DNA of 64,000 bases from JANXQG01 sp963775975 (GTDB taxonomy: Bacteria; Planctomycetota; Planctomycetia; Pirellulales; Thermoguttaceae). Both the position numbers and the translations under genes were made by a program. Each line of letters begins with the position of its first letter. Within the stretch, counting starts at the first letter, position 1. The stretch spans positions 2,480,001 to 2,544,000 of the forward strand of contig CAVZKX010000002.1 in the NCBI GenBank assembly GCA_963775975.1, written 5' to 3'. Under the pieces are notes generated by a model. That model was given only the letters and a program-made list of their open reading frames with translations. It was not told the origin of the DNA and ran no database searches. Below, in pieces: positions 1-9,647 of the stretch.

Positions 1-90
1 GATAAAGGCGATGCTCTTTGTGCTCGTCGTGTCCTTTGTGGTTCACGTCCTTATCGTCCGTGTTTAATCTGTGTTCAATCCGTGGCTAAG
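1..90. repeat. Right arm of a dispersed inverted repeat (CCACGGATTGAACACGG family)
   Basis: Positions 59-87 read CCGTGTTTAATCTGTGTTC followed by AATCCGTGGC, nearly identical to the inner right arm of the complete nested palindrome at 17331-17359. The matching left arm would lie before the window. The preceding bases hold no coding sequence that can be supported. Confidence 0.6.
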
Positions 91-101
91 TCTTTCTAAC
101 T

Positions 102-671
102 GTGAACGGATTCGATTTCACGCATCACATCGCTCGCATCTGCGCGGACATGGCCGCGCGGCTGGACGAGTTCCGTCACATCGACATGTCGCTCGTGGCG
201 GTCAGCTTCCGTCAGACCCGCAAGCGCATGCGCGGCGGGCTCTACGCCTCTTTGACGCCGCTTCGCTTCGCCGGCGGCCAGTTGCAATCGGTCCGCCGGG
301 ACCGGAGCTGGAAGATCCAACGTGTCGTGGTGGATGGCCGCGAGATGCTCTATCTCTTGAATTTCTACCTGCCGCGGTTCCTCGACCTGCCGTTCGCCGA
401 GAAGCTCACCACAATCGCCCATGAATTATTGCATGTCGGGCCGCAATTCGACGGCGACCTGCGGCGCTTCGGCGGGAGGTGCTACGCCCACACCCATTCG
501 CACGCCGAGTTCGATGCCCACGCCGCCAGGCTTGGCCAGTGCTGGCTGGCCCAGCAACCGGACCAGGCGCTGTATGATTTCCTGCATCTGGACTTCCACA
601 AGCTGCAATCCCGCCACGGCCACATCTTCGGGCGCCGAATCGCCGCACCGAAACTCCTTCCGGTCGACTAA
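102..671 (+). CDS. Putative zincin-like metallopeptidase (phage-type metallopeptidase domain)
   Basis: A 189-residue protein with a GTG start. Residues 107-111 read HELLH, an HExxH zinc-binding and catalytic motif. A histidine-rich stretch follows (HTHSHAEFD, about residues 130-138) and could supply the third metal ligand. There is no signal peptide or membrane segment, so it should be cytoplasmic. The small size and single HExxH resemble the putative phage metallopeptidase family; that family call is from memory and uncertain. It stands alone: a repeat arm ends just upstream and a secreted-protein gene starts 261 bases downstream. Substrate and biological role cannot be told from the sequence. 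Confidence 0.6.
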   Translation: MNGFDFTHHIARICADMAARLDEFRHIDMSLVAVSFRQTRKRMRGGLYASLTPLRFAGGQLQSVRRDRSWKIQRVVVDGREMLYLLNFYLPRFLDLPFAEKLTTIAHELLHVGPQFDGDLRRFGGRCYAHTHSHAEFDAHAARLGQCWLAQQPDQALYDFLHLDFHKLQSRHGHIFGRRIAAPKLLPVD

Positions 672-932
672 ACGGAGGTGTTGGAGGCCAAAACTCAAAG
701 GGATGATGGCGAAAAAATGGAGTCGGAGCCGTGTCACTACCATGTTTCCGCCATCATCTTTAACATCCACCTAATATTTCTCACGTATGATTTGGGGCGT
801 CCAGCCACTGCGAGGTACTCTCGTGAATTTTAAGCAGGCAATAATGCAAGCATTGCGACATTCGGTTGGGGGGGCACCGCTTGCCAATGTTGCTGATAGT
901 TTCACCCGATTTTCGCCGGCGTTTTTTAACGA

Positions 933-3931
933 GTGCTCAAGATGTTATTGAGATGTTTTCGTCGATCCCGAGAGTCGAGGGAACGATCGTCGGCGGGGCG
1001 AAGTAGGAATTGCTGTAGGTTAGACAGAAAGCTCCGACTAGAGTTACTCGAACAGCGCGTTCTGCTGTCGGCTGGGCCGCTGCTCAATGAAATCAAGGTA
1101 AACCCGCCAGGTGGCGACGACAACCGCTACGAGCATGTCGAAATCCGCGGCGCCGCGGCGCGAGCCTCAGCAATGTCTATCTCGTCGCTTTCGATGGTGT
1201 TTCAACAAGCAACCCTGGCAACGCGGACCTCGTCGTAAACCTCTCCTCCTTTTCGCTGGGGAGCAACGGTCTGCTCGTCGTCAAGAGCGCCGCTGGTACC
1301 GGACATACTCTCGGAGCAGGGACGACACTGGTCCCGAACAGCTTCTTCACGCAGAGCGGCGGCTTCGTCAACGGCACTTTATCGTTCTACCTGTACTATA
1401 GCCCCAACGGCGCATTTACGCAGAACGCAGATTACGATGCGAACAACGACGGCACGCTTGACAATCTGCCGTCCGGCTGCCAAGTGCTTGACGATGTAGC
1501 CGTACTGAACACCAACACCAGCGCCTCGGGCGACAAGGCATATGGCGGCGTCACTGTGACCGAGATCACGTCGCAGAATAGAGGCACGGCCGACGGTGTC
1601 ACGCGCTTCACCGGCAATATCGCGCCGTCGTCCGCCGCGGCATGGTACGGCGGCGAATTGGTCGATACCAACAATGTGGCGTCGCAGCTCAATTATGATC
1701 CGACCCGCGAAGCCGCGAACGAGCCGGCCAACGCCTACTTGACACCTGGCGATGTCAATTATCCGGCCGACCAGATTCCTGCCGTCAGCACCAGTTCCGG
1801 CTCGCTCGGCTATACGGAAAACCAGGCAGCCACTGCCGCCGACCCTGCGATCATCGTTACCGACGCCGACAGCCCCTTGCTTGCTTCAGCGAGCGTCTCG
1901 ATCTCCGACAACCTCCATTCCGCCGAGGACGTTCTCGCTTTCGTCAATACGGCGTCGATTACCGGCAGTTACAATAGCTCCACAGGCGTTTTGTCGCTGA
2001 CCGGCGTCGATACGCTGGCCAATTACCAAGCGGCTCTGCGTGCGGTTCGCTATTACAACACGAGCGAGAACCCAAATACCGCCAGCCGCACGGTGGCTTG
2101 GACGGTCAATGACGGCACATACAATAGTCCTGCCGCCAACCGGACCGTTACCGTGACGGCGGTCAACGATCCCCCGACTATAGCGGGTCCGATCACGGCC
2201 AGCGTGGCACACCGCGCCACACTGGCTTTCGCCGGGATGGGCAACGTGTTCTCGGTCAGCGATCCCGACTCTCCCAGTGAGACAATCACGCTATCCGCGA
2301 CCGTGGGAGTGCTCAGTGTTACGGGCGGCGGCGCGACCGTTACCGGCAACGGCAGCAATTCTGTGACGGTAGCCGGCGCTTTGGCAAGTGTAAACACGGT
2401 GCTTAGCACGCTAACGTATACCGCACCGGCAACTGGAAGCAGTGCGACGCTCTCCGTATCGGCCAACGATGGCAGCATAAGCGGGAATGTGGTGAGTACC
2501 GTCATCGCGATGCCAAAGGATGCGACATCCGTCGTGATTTCGAATGCCGCCGGGTCCTATCGCGGCGCCGCGAATCTTTCCGCTACCTTGACGGCTAATG
2601 GCTTTGCTCTCTCCAACGCGGCAGTGACGTTCAGCCTTAACGGCGCGACGGCAGGAACCGCGACGACAAACGCAAACGGATTGGCAACGCTCCCGAACGT
2701 CAGCCTTGCCGCATTCGGCGCAGGAACCTACATGGCATTCGTGGGCGCCAGTTTTTCCGGCGACGCCGATGATCTAGCCGGCAACGGAGCGGGTGATCTT
2801 ACCATCAGACCAGCGGCGCTGATGGTGACCGCCGACGATAAAAGCCGCCTCTACGGTGATGCCAATCCGGCCTTGACGGCCCACTATGAAGGCTTCGTGG
2901 GCGGCGAAACTTTTGCCACCAGCGATGTGATCGGCAGCCCGGCCCTTTCTACCAGTGCCACGACGGCCAGCACTCCGGGCAACTATTCAATCTCCGCGGC
3001 GGCCGGAAGCCTCTCAGCCTCGAACTACACCTTCCAATTCGTTGCCGGCACGCTGGCGGTTATCGTAGAGACGGTCACTTGGACGGGCGGCGCAGGGACG
3101 AACAATTGGAGCGATGGCGGCAATTGGAGTTCCGGTACAGCGCCGCGCCGCGCCGACAACGTTGTGATAGATGCAACGTCTTCGCTGTCCGTTCAACATT
3201 CCGCTGGCGACGACACGATCTATAGTTTGACTCTGCCTAGCAGCCAAGTTGCGCTTAACTTTGCGGGAGGCAGTCTTTCCCTGCTCACGGATTCGACCTT
3301 GAACGGCACGATTGGCCAAGCCGGTACGACGAGCCCGACTTTATTGTTTCCAAACTCAATTCACGTTGCGGGCGCCACTACGGTGGATGCTGGAGCTTCA
3401 CTGTCCGGCAATGGCACGCTCATTGATACAGCCGGCTTCAGCTTGACATTGGTTCGCTCGCTGACCGGGGGCGGTACGAGCGGTTTGACAAAGACTGGAA
3501 ACGGCGACCTTATCCTGTCCGCCGTGAACTCGTATCTCGGCGGGACGAAAATCGATGGTGGCACGCTGGTGTGTACTGTCGCCGGAGCTCTACCCGACGG
3601 GAGCAACTTGACGATCGGCTCGGACGCCGCTCGGCTCCTTGGCCCGATTGCGGATTCTTCGACACTGGCCGAAGATTCCGCGCTGGCTGGCGAAACCGAA
3701 TCCAATGCCCGGATTCCGCTTAGAATGGCAACGGTCAAGCCTGCTACGCTGATTGACACGACGGTGCCGGCCGTTCAAGCGCCGAAACAACGAGGACTTG
3801 CGGATGAGAAGTCCGCAACGGCTGTCGCCTGGATTTGGGCGATAATCCAAACAAGGCCGGCTGCCAATATTGATACAATGGCAGCCCTTTCACCCGCACA
3901 GGTCGATCTATTGCTGAGCGAATGGCCGTAG
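933..3931 (+). CDS. Large secreted LEPR-type multidomain protein, one frameshift near 1157
   Basis: About 999 residues if one missing base near 1155-1162 is restored; the reading frame then runs on through LSNVYLVAFDG and continues to 3931. The N-terminus is basic, then LELLEQRVLLS (residues 36-46) matches the planctomycete LEPR-type export signature. Next comes a lamin-tail-like domain (LLNEIKVNPPGGDD), cadherin/VCBS-like repeats ending in TVNDG and VNDPPTI (about residues 285-520), an Ig-like domain (530-620), an MBG-type domain (ALMVTADDKSRLYGDANPAL, 620-710) and autotransporter-type strand repeats (GLTKTGNGDLILS) near the C-terminus. This is the architecture of a surface or secreted adhesin-like protein. 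The start could be GTG 933 or ATG 942. No slippery heptamer is visible, so an assembly indel is more likely than programmed frameshifting. Confidence 0.75.
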
Positions 3932-4140
3932 GCAGGCTATTGGTAACCTGATAACCGCACTTTGTGTGCGATGTTGTCGATTCTACCGACGCTTAAGCGG
4001 CCCAACTTCTCAAAACTTCCTCTTCCTTAATCATTCTGTTGCAAAACCGTCAAGCCTGCCTTGACTGGAATCCCCCCCTCGGCTATTCTCTGCGACCCCA
4101 ACTGGTCCTCGTCCTTGGTGGCCCGGCCGTACTTTGTACT

Positions 4141-5022
4141 ATGCATAGCTTTTCGGCTCCGGCGCGTTTTCTCTGTGTCGCGTTCGCGCTCTGCGGCTCG
4201 GGCTGCGCACTTTATAACCCGGTCGTCAGCCCGACCACTGGCAAGATCCTGCAACCGACGCTCATGCCGCCGGGCACCGTCGCCTTGGAAGTTTTTTCGA
4301 TCTGCCTCCCGCCAGAAAGTCCCGAAATGGCCAAATCGATCTGGGCCGAAGTGGACGAACAAGACTTCCCCGTCGATGTCCGCCGGCAATTGGAAAAGAA
4401 CGGCTTTCGCGCTGGCGTACTCGCCGGCGAAATTCCGCCGGCGCTCTCGCAACTGCTGGACCTCAAGGGCCAGCCGGGAGCGGCCGGCGAAGTGCAGCAT
4501 GTGAACATCGCCGATCTGGCCACTCCGGCCCGCGTCACGATACAACACATGCAGACCCACGCCGGTCAACGCTACGAAATCGCCGCCTCCAGCGTGCTGG
4601 AAAAAATGCCTATCCTGGCGGCCGAAGCGGGCGAGATTCACGGCCAGACTTACGAACAGGCCCAAGGCGTTTTCGACATGCACGTCACGCCACAGCCCGA
4701 CGGCCGCGTGCAAGTGGAACTGGTGCCCGAGGTCCACCACGGCCAATCGAAGCAGCGTTGGGTGGGCGATCAATCGATCTTCCGCCTAGAGCCCGGCCGG
4801 CCGAAACGGGCATTCGACGAACTGAAACTCGCGACCACACTCGGCCCCGGCGCCATGCTCCTCTTGGGCAGCCGGCCCGAACGCCAAGGCAGCCTGGGGC
4901 ATTACTTCTTCCTGGAAAGCAACGGCCGCGACGACCGTTTCGACCAGAAGCTGGTGCTCGTCCGCATCTGTCAGACGCAGCACAACGACCTGGTCTCGCC
5001 CGGTCCACTGCCGATTAAGTAG
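4141..5022 (+). CDS. Predicted lipoprotein of unknown function
   Basis: A 293-residue protein. I chose ATG 4141 because it places a normal lipoprotein signal at the N-terminus: a short polar start, the hydrophobic stretch FLCVAFALCGSG, then Cys 20 as the lipobox cysteine (CGSGC). An open frame runs 34 codons further upstream but gives no signal peptide. The mature part has no motif I recognise; it is rich in Gln and Glu and mentions no catalytic signature. It should be anchored in a membrane facing the periplasm. The 3' end overlaps the convergent amidotransferase gene by 8 bases. Confidence 0.65.
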   Translation: MHSFSAPARFLCVAFALCGSGCALYNPVVSPTTGKILQPTLMPPGTVALEVFSICLPPESPEMAKSIWAEVDEQDFPVDVRRQLEKNGFRAGVLAGEIPPALSQLLDLKGQPGAAGEVQHVNIADLATPARVTIQHMQTHAGQRYEIAASSVLEKMPILAAEAGEIHGQTYEQAQGVFDMHVTPQPDGRVQVELVPEVHHGQSKQRWVGDQSIFRLEPGRPKRAFDELKLATTLGPGAMLLLGSRPERQGSLGHYFFLESNGRDDRFDQKLVLVRICQTQHNDLVSPGPLPIK

Positions 5023-5704
5023 CTAGCCCATCGAGCAATTCGAACAGCATCTTGCGAATGCCCTCGAACCGCTCGGGCGGAGCGAGCATTTCGGCCGGTT
5101 TCTGGATGCCGGGCGAGTCAACCAGCTCGTGGCCGCAATTGTCGATCATCGTTTGCACGCTTTGCTGCGAATAGTCCCAATGGAACTGCAACGCCAAACA
5201 GCGACGGCCGAATTGAAACGCCTGATTGTCGCAACCCGCGCTGGCGGCAAGCCGCACGCCATCGGGCGGAATGGAAAACGTATCGCCGTGCCAGTGGAAC
5301 GCAGTGACCTGCTGTGGAAACCGCCCGAAGACCGGATGGCCAGCCGCCTCGTCGGTGAACTCGATCGGGAACCAGCCGATTTCCTTCTGCCGGTTGGCCG
5401 TGACACGACCGCCGAGCACCGAGGAAATCAACTGCGCGCCAAGACAGACACCAAGCACGCGTGTGCCGCGATCAATGACGCGGCGGATGAACTCCTTTTC
5501 GCGAACAAGCCACGGATAGGCGTCGTGTTCATCGACATTCATCGGCCCGCCCATGATGACGAGCCAGTCGATCGCCTCCGGTTCAGGCAGCGGTACACCC
5601 AAGTCCATGCGGGTGCAGCTTAAAGCGTGCCCCCGCTCGCGCGCCGAAACGGCGATGTTCGCCGCGTCTTCAAACGGCACGTGCTGCAAGTAATGGATGT
5701 TCAT
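5015..5704 (-). CDS. Class I glutamine amidotransferase-like protein (GMP synthase-type domain)
   Basis: A 229-residue protein with the class I glutaminase fold. GVCLGAQ (about residues 95-101) holds the nucleophilic Cys in a nucleophile elbow, and LQFHWDYS (about 171-178) holds the catalytic His. The usual acid two residues after the His (HPE) is not in place here (HWD), so a shifted acid or altered activity is possible. It is a stand-alone domain with no synthetase partner, as in the GATase-like proteins that act on gamma-glutamyl compounds; the substrate is unknown. Its ATG overlaps the upstream gene's stop (TAATG), which points to translational coupling with the secreted repeat protein. 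Confidence 0.8.
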   Translation of the reverse strand: MNIHYLQHVPFEDAANIAVSARERGHALSCTRMDLGVPLPEPEAIDWLVIMGGPMNVDEHDAYPWLVREKEFIRRVIDRGTRVLGVCLGAQLISSVLGGRVTANRQKEIGWFPIEFTDEAAGHPVFGRFPQQVTAFHWHGDTFSIPPDGVRLAASAGCDNQAFQFGRRCLALQFHWDYSQQSVQTMIDNCGHELVDSPGIQKPAEMLAPPERFEGIRKMLFELLDGLAT

Positions 5705-6345
5705 TACTGCTTGTTGGGATCGATAGAAGGGATGTCTGGCGGTGCGAAAGTTTTTGACGATGGCTGTTCGACCTCTCGCGGGGTCGCCGGACTTAGGATC
5801 GGTTGCGACGGTGTTATGCCCGGTGTCGGCGAAGTGTACGTTGTTACCGGTCTCGGCGTCAAATACGGCGCCGATGGCCGAATTAGCGTCGTCGCCGTGA
5901 CCGGTTTAACGCTAGGTGCAGCCCCGGCACGGTTACCGCTGTTCTCAATGTGGATCTCGACTTTGAAGTTGGAGAATAGCGAAATCTTGTTGCCGCTGAA
6001 GATCGGCGTCTGGTTCTCGGAGAGGACCTTCGGCGCGTTGCCCGAAAGAAGATTGGCGCTGTTGCCTGAGAACAACGCGGCCTTGTTTCCGGACAGCAGA
6101 TCGACGGTTATATCGAGCGCCCGGGCAAGATGTTCGCCGAGGGCCTTGAGCTTCTCGGACGTGGCGGCCGGTTTCGCCTGCGCCAATCCGCCGAATGTCA
6201 GGGTCGAGAAAAGTTGAGGGCTGGTCATCGCCGGCTTCTTGGTCGGCGGAGCGGGCTTATCGGGCTTGAGAGGCTGCGCATGGCAGATGGCCGCTGCAAG
6301 AACCAACAACGATGTCAAAATCGCGACGTTAAACGTGTGCCGCAT
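5704..6345 (-). CDS. Secreted protein with tandem LSGN octapeptide repeats, unknown function
   Basis: A 213-residue protein. ATG 6345 is supported by a GGGAG ribosome site just upstream and by the signal peptide that follows (TSLLVLAAAICHA). Residues about 87-135 contain six eight-residue units of the form LLSGNKAA, LFSGNSAN, LLSGNAPK, VLSENQTP, IFSGNKIS and LFSNFKVE. A Pro/Thr-rich tail with repeated TP and SP ends the protein. The regular period with a hydrophobic pair followed by S-G-N suggests a stacked beta-strand structure; this is inference. I do not recognise a named domain. It shares the TAATG junction with the downstream amidotransferase. Confidence 0.6.
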   Translation of the reverse strand: MRHTFNVAILTSLLVLAAAICHAQPLKPDKPAPPTKKPAMTSPQLFSTLTFGGLAQAKPAATSEKLKALGEHLARALDITVDLLSGNKAALFSGNSANLLSGNAPKVLSENQTPIFSGNKISLFSNFKVEIHIENSGNRAGAAPSVKPVTATTLIRPSAPYLTPRPVTTYTSPTPGITPSQPILSPATPREVEQPSSKTFAPPDIPSIDPNKQ

Positions 6346-6540
6346 CGGTAACTCCCTTGGGTTGAAAGGAAACAGTTGTTTCGTCATCGAGTATAATTGC
6401 CCGCCAACGGGATGCAAGCCATGCACAAAGCGCTCAATCGGCGCAATCTGTCCTGCGTATCTCGCGTCTGGCCGCTTAATCGCCTTTTTCGCTCGATTCT
6501 CCATGCCGGACTCTAATGCCCGCCGTGATACAATAGGGAA

Positions 6541-7302
6541 ATGATAACCGTCACCGGGCTGTCGAAACATTACGCCGATCTCCGCCGCGGCCGGTTCGTG
6601 GCCCTCGATGGCCTGAGTTTTCAGGCCCTGCCCGGCCAAATCTATGGGCTTTTGGGACCAAACGGCGCGGGCAAGACAACTGCGCTTCGGATTCTCAGCA
6701 CCGTGCTCCAGCCGACCGGCGGCACGGCCACGGTCAACGGTTTCGACGTCGTTCGCCAGCCCTCGCAGGTCCGCCGCCAGATCGGGTTTGTCTCGAATAA
6801 CACGGCTGTTTACGACCGCATGACGGCCTGGGAAATGGTCGAGTATTTCGGCCGCCTCAACGGTATTCCACCGGATGAACTGTGCGACCGCATGGAGGCC
6901 ATTTTCGCGAAGCTCAAGATGGGCGAAATCCGCGACGTGCTGGGGGCCAAAATGTCGACCGGAATGAAGCAGAAGGTCTCGATCGCGCGGGCCATCGTCC
7001 ACGACCCGCCTGTGCTGATCTTCGACGAGGCCACGTCGGGGTTGGACGTGCTGGTGGCGCGGGCGTTGCTTCATCGAGTAGCCGAGCTTCGCGACGAAGG
7101 CAAGTGCATCATTTTCTCCACGCATATCATGCGCGAGGCCGAGAAGCTATGCGACCGCGTGGCCATCCTGCACCGCGGCCAGATCCTGGCCGAAGGCACG
7201 GTGGAAGAACTCCACAGCGAGCATGGCGAAGAAGACCTCGAAGAACTCTTCTTTCAGCTCATTTCGCGGGAAGAACTTTGTGCATCCGGCTTTCCAGTGT
7301 GA
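6541..7302 (+). CDS. natA: ABC transporter ATP-binding protein, NatA-like
   Basis: A 253-residue ATPase. The Walker A loop is GPNGAGKT (about residues 39-46), the signature is MSTGMKQK rather than LSGGQ, and the Walker B is VLIFDEATSGLD; the H-loop is in FSTHIM. The variant signature with S-T-G-M is common in the NatA/drug-exporter branch. It should power the adjacent permease (natB-CPBP, 34 bases downstream) in an export system, by analogy Na+ extrusion or export of a small molecule. A palindromic repeat sits in the gap between the two genes. The gene name is by family resemblance, not a proof of Na+ transport. Confidence 0.85.
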   Translation: MITVTGLSKHYADLRRGRFVALDGLSFQALPGQIYGLLGPNGAGKTTALRILSTVLQPTGGTATVNGFDVVRQPSQVRRQIGFVSNNTAVYDRMTAWEMVEYFGRLNGIPPDELCDRMEAIFAKLKMGEIRDVLGAKMSTGMKQKVSIARAIVHDPPVLIFDEATSGLDVLVARALLHRVAELRDEGKCIIFSTHIMREAEKLCDRVAILHRGQILAEGTVEELHSEHGEEDLEELFFQLISREELCASGFPV

Positions 7303-7310
7303 CAAAACCG

Positions 7311-7335
7311 AGTCAGGCTGGAAAGCCTGACGTAC
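7311..7335. repeat. Dispersed palindrome, GTCAGGCTGGAAAGCCTGAC family
   Basis: The sequence GTCAGGCTGGAAAGCCTGAC is a near-perfect hairpin and ends one base before the natB ATG. Two inverted copies of the same unit occur at 14158-14219. Confidence 0.85.
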
Positions 7336-7336
7336 T

Positions 7337-9592
7337 ATGAACTTCTCCAACGTCAAGCTGATCCTCGCTCGCGAAGTCCGCGACCAGTTGCGCGACCGGC
7401 GGACGCTGTTCATGATCTTCGTCCTGCCGGTGCTGCTCTATCCGCTTCTGGGATCGGTGTTTGTCAAAATGCGGCAGTTCCATTCGGAGAAGCCGATGTC
7501 CGTGCTCGTATTCGGCGGCGCGCAACTGGAAAAGTCGCCGACGCCTTTGATCGACGGCAAGCGTTTCTCGCCTTCGCTTTTCCCTGAGGGTCCCGAGGCG
7601 GCGAAGCTGTTGGAATTGACGATCGCCGACGAGCATTCGATCAATGCCGACGCGGATCGTCTCGTTCGTGAAAAGGACTTCGATGCGGCGCTCGTTTTTC
7701 CTCCCGACTTCGCCCAGCGGCTGGACGCTTATCGCACTGCAATTCAAGAAGCGACGGCCGGCGCTCGCGGCAATGTATCCGGCACACTCCGTGTGCCGGA
7801 AGCAGGCAGCACACGGAGTGTGCCGGATACGTTAATCCCGCGGCCAAAAATCATCTATACGGCCGCGAACGATAGCTCGCTCATGGCCTTCACCCGCCTC
7901 ACGGTCGTGCTGGATCGCTGGACCGACGAGGTGGGCAAGGCCAACCTCGTGGCGGGCGGCATGCCGGCCGAGGCCGTTCGACCCTTTGAGGTCGATAGCG
8001 CCAACCTAGCCGGCCCGACCGCGACCAAAGCAACGAATCTTTGGTCGCGAATACTGCCCGTGCTCCTGCTGCTTTGGGCCATGACTGGCGCGTTCTACCC
8101 GGCGATCGATCTTTGTGCGGGCGAGAAGGAGCGCGGCACTCTGGAGACGCTCTTGAGCAGCCCGGCCGAGCGGAGCGAAATCGTGCTGGGCAAGCTGCTG
8201 ACGGTCATGGTTTTCAGCATGGTCACCGCGGCTTTGAACTTGATCTGCGTGGGGCTGATCGGCTCGTTGATCTTTCGGCAGCTACCCGGCTTCGGCGGAC
8301 CGCCGCCCTTGGCTGTAGTTTGGCTCATGCTGGCGATGGTTCCCATCTCCGCGCTTTTCAGCGCGCTCTGCCTGGCCTTGGCGTCTTTCGCCCGCAGTAC
8401 AAAGGAAGGCCAGTATTATCTCATGCCGCTGTTGATGCTCACGATGCCGCTGGCCGTGCTGCCGATCATGCCCGGCATGGAGTTGAGCATGGGCAATGCC
8501 CTGGTCCCGGTCTCGGGCCTGGTGCTGCTGCTGAAAACGCTGCTGGAAGGTTCCTATCAGCAGGCCTTGCAATTCCTGCCGGTCGTGCTGGCGGTCACGC
8601 TGGCGGCATGTTGGCTCTCGGTCCGCTGGGCGGTCGAGCAGTTCAACAAGGAGTCGGTTCTCTTCCGCGAGAGCGAGCGGTTCCATCTGGGCCTGTGGCT
8701 GAAGCAACTGTTGCGTGACCGTGGGCCGCTGCCGACTCCCGCGCAGGGCCTGTTTTGCGGCGTGCTGATCTTGGCGCTAAGCTTCGTGCTCGGCTCGTCC
8801 GTCACGCCGCCGCCGGGTTTCAAAGGTTTCGCACAAATCGACATCGCCACGCAGGTCGTCGTGATCCTCGTGCCCGCGCTAGCGCTGACCTATATGCTCA
8901 CCAGCAATCCGCGGCGGACGTTGCTCCTGAAGCTGCCGCGCTGGCAAATGCTCCCCGCGGCGGCCGTGCTGGCACTGGCGCTGCATCCCTTCATCGTGGC
9001 GCTCGACTCGCTGGTCGTCTGGCTCTATCCCTTTTCGCCGGAGGTCCAGACCAAGCTCGTTGAAAGCCACGAAATGTTTGCTTCGGCCGACGTGTGGCTG
9101 CTTGTGCTTTTGGTCGCCGCCTTGCCGGCGATATGCGAGGAGTTGGCTTTCCGCGGCTTCATCCTCTCCGGCTTCCGCAACCTGGGCGGAAACCGCCGCG
9201 CTATCATCGTCAGCGCGCTCTTCTTCGGCATCGCCCATGGCCTGCTGCAGCAATCGATCAACGCCTTCGCGATGGGCCTCGTGCTGGGTTGGCTCGCCGT
9301 GCAGAGCGGCAGCCTGTTACCGGGCGTAGTCTTCCATTTCCTGCACAACGCGACGACGGTTCTGCTGGCGAAAGTCACGCCCGACCTGATCGAGCGGTTG
9401 CCAGCGCTTGGCCTGCTGGTTCATTCGACGAACGAGGGCCCATCCTACCAGTGGCCGGTCTACGTCCTCGGCGGCGTTGCAAGTCTCGCCCTGCTGGGCT
9501 GGTTTGCCTGGTTCCCCGAGGCGCGGACCGCGGAGGAGGTCTTGCAGGGAACGTTTCGAAGCACAGAATCTCTGGAAGGCGCCGTGGGCTGA
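7337..9592 (+). CDS. natB: ABC-2 permease fused to a CPBP (CAAX-type) intramembrane protease
   Basis: A 751-residue membrane protein. The N-terminal part (about 1-430) is a NatB-type ABC-2 permease: one membrane segment near residue 20-40, a large extracytoplasmic loop, then five or six segments starting at VLLLLWAMTGAFYPAIDL with the ABC-2 hallmark EKERGTLETLLSSPA. The C-terminal part (about 470-740) is a CPBP protease: EELAFRGFILSGF, then FFGIAHG and HFLHN carry the predicted metal-binding Glu and His residues. This fusion is known in planctomycetes. Residues about 146-166 are coded by an inserted palindromic repeat (7773-7834) and lie in the external loop. Works with the NatA-like ATPase upstream. 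Confidence 0.85.
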   Translation: MNFSNVKLILAREVRDQLRDRRTLFMIFVLPVLLYPLLGSVFVKMRQFHSEKPMSVLVFGGAQLEKSPTPLIDGKRFSPSLFPEGPEAAKLLELTIADEHSINADADRLVREKDFDAALVFPPDFAQRLDAYRTAIQEATAGARGNVSGTLRVPEAGSTRSVPDTLIPRPKIIYTAANDSSLMAFTRLTVVLDRWTDEVGKANLVAGGMPAEAVRPFEVDSANLAGPTATKATNLWSRILPVLLLLWAMTGAFYPAIDLCAGEKERGTLETLLSSPAERSEIVLGKLLTVMVFSMVTAALNLICVGLIGSLIFRQLPGFGGPPPLAVVWLMLAMVPISALFSALCLALASFARSTKEGQYYLMPLLMLTMPLAVLPIMPGMELSMGNALVPVSGLVLLLKTLLEGSYQQALQFLPVVLAVTLAACWLSVRWAVEQFNKESVLFRESERFHLGLWLKQLLRDRGPLPTPAQGLFCGVLILALSFVLGSSVTPPPGFKGFAQIDIATQVVVILVPALALTYMLTSNPRRTLLLKLPRWQMLPAAAVLALALHPFIVALDSLVVWLYPFSPEVQTKLVESHEMFASADVWLLVLLVAALPAICEELAFRGFILSGFRNLGGNRRAIIVSALFFGIAHGLLQQSINAFAMGLVLGWLAVQSGSLLPGVVFHFLHNATTVLLAKVTPDLIERLPALGLLVHSTNEGPSYQWPVYVLGGVASLALLGWFAWFPEARTAEEVLQGTFRSTESLEGAVG
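7773..7834. repeat. In-frame copy of the GTATCCGGCACACTCCGTGTGCCG palindrome inside natB
   Basis: Two inverted arms, TATCCGGCACACTCCGTGTG and its near complement, flank a short spacer. The copy is read in frame as GTLRVP...TRSVPDT. Related copies lie at 13790-13852 and 63097-63171, and a short one at 35991-36012. Confidence 0.85.
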
Positions 9593-9647
9593 CTCAAGTC
9601 CATCGCATCGCTTCGGTCGTTGAAGTGGGTACTAACCAAAATGGCAG

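Noticed and set aside
933..3931. Programmed ribosomal frameshift in the LEPR-type gene
   Set aside because: No slippery heptamer or downstream pseudoknot is evident at the GC-rich junction, and many other genes in the window have similar single-base breaks.
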